This document shows positions 58,365 through 64,000 of a stretch of DNA of 64,000 bases, piece after piece. Below the pieces are notes generated by a model, which was not told the origin of the DNA, ran no database searches, and worked only from the letters and a program-made list of their open reading frames with translations. The stretch comes from Capsicum annuum (Eukaryota > Streptophyta > Magnoliopsida > Solanales > Solanaceae): the NCBI RefSeq assembly GCF_002878395.1, contig NC_061111.1, positions 23,340,699 through 23,404,698 on the forward strand. The letters run 5' to 3'. Every line of letters starts with the position of its first letter. The stretch's first letter is position 1. A program made the position numbers and the translations under genes.

Positions 58365-59460
58365 ATGCTCCTAGAAAAAATAAAGGAAGAAGAGCTGGGA
58401 ACCAGCCAGCACCTCCGCCCATTTTGGAAGATCCCCTGAATGAGCACATTTCTCATGCAGAATTTAGAGCAGCATTCACCACTCTATCCCATTTTGTGGA
58501 ATCTCAAAATTTTCGACCAGCTACTGTTCAGGCCAACCCAGTGGCCAATACTGCTGCATCTAGAATTTGGGACTTTACCCGGATTAACTCTTCTTCATTT
58601 TTAGGGTCTTAGTCTGAAGAGGATCTACAAGAATTCCTTGACATGGTGCAGAAGGTAACAAATATTATGGGGGTAACTACTAGTGAGAGTGCTGAGTTAG
58701 TTGTCTATCAGTTACAAGATGTAACTCATACATGGTTTAAGCAGTAAAAGGTATATAGAGGCACGGATGTAGGGTCTATAGAATGGGAAGAGTTTTCTAC
58801 TGCCTTCTTAGATAGGTTCTTTCCATTGGAGTTGAGAGATGCAGATATTAGAGTTCATCAACCTGAAGCAGGGCAACATGAGCGTGAAAGACTATTCCCT
58901 CAAGTTTACTCAGTTGGCCAGTATGCTCCTTATATGGTAGTTGATAGCAGGTCTAAGATGAGCAAGTTCGTGTCTGGTGTATCTCACGGTGTAGTCAGGA
59001 AGTGTAGGACTACAATGCTAATTAAGGAGATGGACTTTTCTAGGTTGATGGTCCATGCTAATAGATTGAGGAATAGAAGACTAAAGAGAAAGAGAGAGAG
59101 AATAAGAGGGCTAATAGGTAGCTTCAGTCTTGCTCAGCCAAAGTTAGAAGAGGGTAACTATTCTCAGTTCTTCCCAAAACCTTCAGTCCTAGGTCTGTCG
59201 TCAGCTAGTACAGCGATGCCCAAATTTAGGAATGATAATAAAGATAGGGCGCCAGGCTCTAAATCTCAGGGTGGTATGAACAATACTCGAACCAATCCTC
59301 CTTACTAGAAATATGGCAGAAACCATCAGGGTGTCTGCAAGGCTGGTCACAACATATATTTCAGGTGTGGTAAGACAGTGCATAAGATCAGAGAATATTC
59401 TCAGGAGGGTTTGAAGAGTCAACATAATTGTCCCTCAGTTCAGTACGGCTGCCCATTATA
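58365..59460 (+). pseudogene. Gag, right gypsy element
   Basis: ATG at 58365 corresponds to the gag start of the left element (after CAGAAC) but is frame-shifted at once. The family frame then gives EDPLNEHISHAEFRAAFTTL to a TAG at 58610, SEEDLQEFLDMVQKVTNIMG, a TAA at 58746, and WEEFSTAFLDRFFPLELRDA. Two compensating frameshifts at about 58850-58920 follow, then APYMVVDSRSKMSKFVSGVS. The CCHC zinc knuckle (about 59335-59402) reads YFRCGKTVHKIREYS, with first and last Cys changed to Tyr. Non-functional. Confidence 0.85.
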
Positions 59461-61488
59461 GCAGGGTGCCGCTTTCAGTGCCACTAGTGGGCAGGACCAA
59501 ATTGACTCTGTGTCCCAATAGGATTAGGAGACTTCTCCTAATGTAGTTACTGTTACATTGCAAATTTTTTATTTACATATTTATGATTTGTTAGATCCTG
59601 GAGTTTCTCTATCCTTTGTAACTCCTTACATAGCCATCGACTTTGGAGTCAACCCTAAAATGCTAACAGATCCTTTCTCAGTCTCTACCCCAGTGGGTAA
59701 GTCTATCATAGCTCAGTGAGTATACAGAAACTGTCCGATTATGTTGTTTTAGAAAATTACTTCAACAGACTTTGCAGAGCTAGAGATGATGGATTTTGAC
59801 GTCATTCTCGACATGGATTGGCTCTATTCATGCTATGTTTTATTTGATTATAGAAATAGAGTTGTCTATTTCCAGTTCCTGAATAAAACTGTCCAAGAAT
59901 AGAGGGGTAGTACCATAGCACTTAGAGATCAACTTGTTTCGTACCTTAGAGCGAGAAAAATAATATCCAATGGGTGTGCCTACCATCTTGTTCGAGTTAA
60001 AGAATCTAGTTCCAAAACTCCCAATCTTAAGTCAGTTCCAGTAGCAAGGAAATTTCCAGACGTGTTCCCTGAAGATCTTCCCAGAGTTTCTCCAGAAAGG
60101 GAAATTAACTTCAGAATAGATCTTCTTCCAGATACTCAGCCTATCTCTATTCTGCCATACAAAATGGCTTTAGCCGAACTCAAAAAGATGAAAGAACAGT
60201 TAAAGGATCTCCTAGATAAGGGATTCATCAGGCCCAACACATCTCCTTGGGGTACACCATTTATATTCGTGCAAAAGAAAGACGGTTCTCTTAAAATATA
60301 AATAGACTATCGTTAGTTGAACAAAGTTACCATCAAGAATAAATACCCACTTCCTAGAATTGATAACTTGTTCGACCAACTTCAGGGTGCCAGTTATTTC
60401 TCTAAGATAGACCTCAGATCTGGCTATTATCAGCTCAGAGTCAGAGAATGTGACATTTCAAAAATAGCTTTCCAAACTCGGTATGGTCACTTCAAATTTC
60501 TAGTCATGTCATTTGTTCTTACCAAAGCCGCAACAGCTTTCATAGACTTGATGAACCGTGTGTTCAAGACATACTTGTACATGGTTGTTATAGTCTTCAT
60601 TGATGACATTCTTGTCTACTCCTGTAATGAAAGTGATCATGCAGACCACCTCAAAATAGTACTACAGACTATTAAAGCCCATCAGTTGTTTACTAAATTT
60701 AGTAATTGCAAATTTTGGCTAATATCAATAGCTTTTCTTGGCCATATTATTTCCTTTGATGGCATTAGAGTTGATTCTCAAAAGACCGAAGCAGTGAGAA
60801 ACTAACCCAGATCCATCTCTCCATCAGATATCAAGAGTTTCTTGGGTTTAGCTAGCTATTACCGATGGTTTGTTGAAGGATTTTTGTTTATTGCATCCTC
60901 CATGTCCAGATTGACTCAGAAGAAAGTCAGTTTCAGTGGTCAGATTCTTGTGAGAAGAGTTTTCAGGAGTTGAAGACTCGACTCACTACAACCCTAGTTT
61001 TGAATTTGCCCGATGGTTCAGATGGATTTATTATATATTATGATGCTTCTAGAGTTGGCTTAGGGTATGTTTTGATGCAGAGGGGTAAGGTTCTAGCCTA
61101 TGCCTCTAGACAGCTCAAGCCCCATGAAAAAAATTATCCCACCCATGATATTGCGTTAGCAGTTGTTGTGTTTGCCTTACAGATTTGGAGGCATTATTTG
61201 TATGGGGTGCATGTTGATGTATTCACAGACCACAAAAGCGTGCAATATATGTTTTTGCAGAAAGACCTGAACTTGCATCAGAGAAGGTAGTTAGAGTTAT
61301 TGAAAGACTATGACATGGGTGTTCTGTATTATCCAGGCAAAGCCAATGTAGTGGCAGATGCCCTCAGTGGGTTGTCCATGGTAAGTATTGCTCACATTGT
61401 GGATGGTAAGAAGAAGTTAGTTCAGGAAGTTCATCAGCTTGCCAAAATAGGAGTCCCTTTAGTTGATTCGGCTGAGGGTAGTGTTTGA
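59460..61488 (+). pseudogene. Protease, RT and RNase H, right gypsy element
   Basis: Protease: DLLDPGVSLSFVTPYIA keeps an Asp-Pro-Gly core, then VILDMDWLYSCY (about 59805). RT: FPDVFPEDLPRVSPEREINF (60059), TSPWGTPFIFVQKKDGSLKI then a TAA and another stop in place of conserved residues, [20 protein letters not shown] (60341), and the catalytic FIDD in [13 protein letters not shown] (about 60590). RNase [21 protein letters not shown] (about 61005-61065), [38 protein letters not shown] near 60803, a frameshift around 60880-60960 and a TAG at 61288 break it. Order and spacing equal those of the left element. Confidence 0.89.
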
Positions 61489-61619
61489 GTATAGAATAGT
61501 GCAGAATCTTCTTTAGTTTTCGAGGTAAAAGAAAAGCAATATAGAGATCCTAGTTTTGTCAAATTGAAAAAGTCAGTTAGAGACCAGAAAGTAGAGGTTT
61601 TCTCCTAAGGAGAAGATGG

Positions 61620-62959
61620 TGTGTTGTGTTGCCAGGGTAAGCTATGTGTGCCATATGTAGATGATGTGAGATGGCAAATTCTTGATGAATACATGGTGCG
61701 CATTACTCTATTCATCCAGGGGACACTAAGATATACCACAACTTACGAGAAATCTATTGGTGGAGTGGGATGAAGAGGGACATTGCAGAGTTTGTGGCTA
61801 AGTGGTCTACTTTTTAACAGGTGAATATTAAGCACCAAAAGCCTAGTGGTTCCATGTAGGAGTTCAGTATTCCCACATAGAAGTGGGAAGAACTAAACAT
61901 GGACTTCATGATAGGTTTTTCTCTTACTTGTCATTAGCACGATTCGATCTGGGTCATTGTAGACAGGATGACCAAGTCTGCCCATTTCTTGTCAGTCCAT
62001 ACTTCCTATTCAGCCGAGGACTATGCCAAGTTTTATATTAGAGATTTGTTTAGGTTGCACGGTGTCCCATTATCCATCATTTTAAATAGAGGTACCTATT
62101 TTACCTCTCACTTTTGGAAAGCCTTCCAAAAGGGTCTTGGTACCCAAGTCCACCTCAGTACAGTCTTCCACCCTCAGACAGATGGTCAAGTAGAAAGGAC
62201 CATTCAGACTTTAGAAGATATGTTGAGAGTGTATGTCATTGACTTCAAGGACAGTATGGATGACCACTTGCCTTTGATTGAGCTCGTGTACAATAACAAC
62301 TATCATTCCAGTATTCAAATGGCTCTGTTTGAGGCTCTTTATAGGTGGAGATATAAATCTTTGATTGGTTAGTTTGAAGTAGGTGAGGCTATGGTGGTGG
62401 GGCCAGACTTGGTGTTTGATGCTTTAGAGAAATTACAGTTGATCAGAGAGAGGCTTACGGCAGCCCAGTGCCAACAAAAATCATATACAGATGTAAGAAG
62501 GAAAGATCTTGAATTTAAGATTAGCGACATTATGCATTTGAACATATCTCTCATGAAGGTAGTGAAGAGGTTTGGTAAGAAGGGGAAGCATAGTCCCCGT
62601 TATTTTGGCCCTTATAGGATTCTGAGTCATTTCGAAAAGGTAGCCTATGAACTTGAGTTGCCTGCAGACCTAACATCAGTACACCCAGTGTTTCATGTCT
62701 CCTTACTAAAAAAGTGCATAGGTGACCCAGCAGTTGTAGTCCCTATAGAGAGCACAGATATTCAGAATAATCTCTTTTACGAAGAGGTCCCAGTCAAAAT
62801 CCTCGATCATTAGACTCACAAACTAATGAACAAAGAAGTTCCCTTGGTAAAGTTCTTTGGCGGATCCAGTCCGTTGAGGGAGCCACTTGGGAATCAAAAA
62901 CAGACGTGTAAACCAAGTACCCTTATCTCTTCTTCAAAAACTGTACTCATCTAAGGTAA
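61620..62959 (+). pseudogene. Integrase and chromodomain, right gypsy element
   Basis: The zinc-binding region has HPGDTKIYHNLREIYWWSGM, but the CxxC pair is lost (WSTF, stop). The catalytic core retains Asp in WEELNMDFMIG and Glu in GQVERTIQTLEDM, but the central Asp is Asn: SIILNRGTYFTSHFW (about 62075) against FDRG in the left copy. Then VGPDLVFDALEKLQLIRERL, RFGKKGKHSPRYFGPYRILS and HPVFHVSLLKKCIGDP (62680-62730), and a chromodomain-like tail with PVKILDH, stop, THKLMNKEVPLVKVL and ATWESKTDV. The N substitution alone would abolish integration. Confidence 0.88.
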
Positions 62960-63137
62960 CAGTCTTCCTTAGATTTACTCTGTTCCATGCTTAGTTCCAG
63001 TTGCATATCATTCATGCATTCATGAATTAGTTCATTCATGTGTCATGTCTCAAGGTTTAGTCATGTTTCAGCTATGCACGTCAGTATAGTCATAGTACCT
63101 CAGTGCCCTTAGCTTAACCAGCCTCATTCGAAGATGA

Positions 63138-63158
63138 ATGTTCCTAAATGAGAGATAT
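63138..63158 (+). other. Polypurine tract region, right gypsy element
   Basis: AATGTTCCTAAATGAGAGATA lies directly before the 3' LTR. It is a weakened purine-rich tract by position. Confidence 0.5.
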
Positions 63159-64000
63159 TGTAAGACCCTGTAAGATCCTAGGTTCATTTTAGCCCATTCT
63201 TGTATGTAGAAAGGGGTCCAAGACTTCGAATATTTTACTAAATGTTAGGACTTGGTCATTTTTATAGCCCTCAAAATTTGATGAGTTTATTTTTGACCTT
63301 ACCGACATCGGAAAGTTGGTTTTTAAATTGATTCATGATCGGGGAAGTCAATAGTACATCTCGGGTGAGTTTTGAAATTTTTTGACAAGCATAAGGGGGT
63401 GTTTGAAACTCCAAAATAGAGGGTCAGGGAGATTAGCCTGCGGCGCCCTATCCAGTTCGGTGCTGGGGGGAGACCGTGATGGAGCCCACGATGCCCTATC
63501 CAGAGCGGCATTCTGGAGCCCGCGGCGCCCTGGCCAGTCCAGTCTGTGTATTTTTTGTAGTTTTATTCTGCATTTTTAAGGGAAAATAAATTATTTTCCC
63601 TTCATCCAATAGGTCCATAACACGGTATTAAAGCCCCAAATAGCATAATCACTCATCTTTTTCACAAATCCTCTGTCTAAGCTTCAAGAAATCACCAACA
63701 CCTCTCATGATTTCAACAACTAAGGTATGTTAGGTGTTCATCCTTGGGTTCCTTCCACCCTTGGAGTTCAAGAATCCTTTTTGAGAACTTAAATTATGAT
63801 TTGCATTCTTAAATTGAATTGTGTTCATGTATGTGTTGTTGTATGGGTTCCAAACTAAGTAGATTATGAATTACATGTAAATAAACTAGCAAGTGTGTTG
63901 ATTTATGTGTGTCTCATGTCATAACCCATGAATTGTGAGTTAAATGTTGTATTCATGATATCCCCATGTTATTCTTTCTCATGTACAAAAATCATGCTCC
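63159..64000 (+). repeat. 3' LTR of the right gypsy element, cut by window end
   Basis: It starts TGTAAGACCCTGTAAGATCC and follows the 5' LTR (55915 onward) closely through CTCGGGTGAGTTTTG, GCGGCGCCCT and AAGAATCCTTTTTGAGAACT to the window edge. About 1.4 kb of it, and the target duplication expected to match ATACC (55910-55914), lie outside the window. Confidence 0.9.

Overview
The window looks like transposon-dense, AT-rich plant nuclear DNA. I see no intact single-copy host gene. The protein families and their style (Mutator-like transposases with a SWIM finger, DUF1985/Ulp1-type MULE proteins, plant Helitron replicases, and chromodomain Ty3/gypsy elements with 2.2-2.5 kb LTRs beginning TGTAA and ending TTACA) suggest a Solanaceae genome, probably Capsicum (pepper) or a relative. 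That assignment is recognition from memory, not a search result.

Layout, left part. 1-1400: a small gene for a coiled-coil protein with an Asn-rich tail (798-1004), inside a roughly 945-bp direct repeat whose upstream copy is cut by the window start. 1580-3861 (minus): a decayed Mutator-like (MULE) transposase, followed by an array of palindromic CATCTGTTGCAACAGATG repeats (3990-4515) and a GAA/GAT-rich leader. 5736-7323 and 7651-9049: two long-inverted-repeat (foldback) elements sharing the terminus CGGAAAAGG, each with a plausible 9-bp target duplication. The first holds a 100-N assembly gap flanked by the same 244 bp on both sides, probably an unmerged contig overlap. 9666-12064: a solo LTR with target duplication GATTT. 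12.1-14.2 kb: non-coding, with two weak exon candidates.

Middle part. 14.3-20.1 kb (minus): a degenerate autonomous Helitron with Rep (HUH) and PIF1-type helicase domains and several small 5' exons. 20755-21371 plus 31722 onward: a 415-bp tandem duplication whose second unit is split by a hAT-like MITE (8-bp target duplication TGCTGAAG), which is itself split by a complete but dead Tekay/Del-like gypsy element (21679-31606, minus). 33.7-36.8 kb: unassigned sequence with a GC-rich patch and a good TATA promoter, possibly LTR-derived. 37.1-40.3 kb: stacked Helitron-like 5' ends (about 160-170 bp spacing) with CTAG-type 3' ends abutting the next copy. 44.4-45.0 kb (minus): an RPA70-like OB-fold pseudogene of the kind carried by plant Helitrons.

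Right part. 46.0-47.76 kb (plus): the 5' end of a MULE-type DUF1985/Ulp1 gene with the same palindromic repeat family in its presumed first intron, cut at 47760 by an LTR-like sequence. 47.76-55.9 kb: a remnant of another gypsy element, with a gag pseudogene on the minus strand, interrupted by a 3-kb solo LTR (50011-53045). 55915 to the window end: a second Tekay/Del-like element (plus), with 5' LTR, damaged gag-pol including chromodomain, and the first 842 bp of the 3' LTR.

Almost every coding region carries stops or frameshifts, so the window records layered transposon insertion rather than a working gene neighbourhood. The small coiled-coil ORF is the only undamaged coding candidate.
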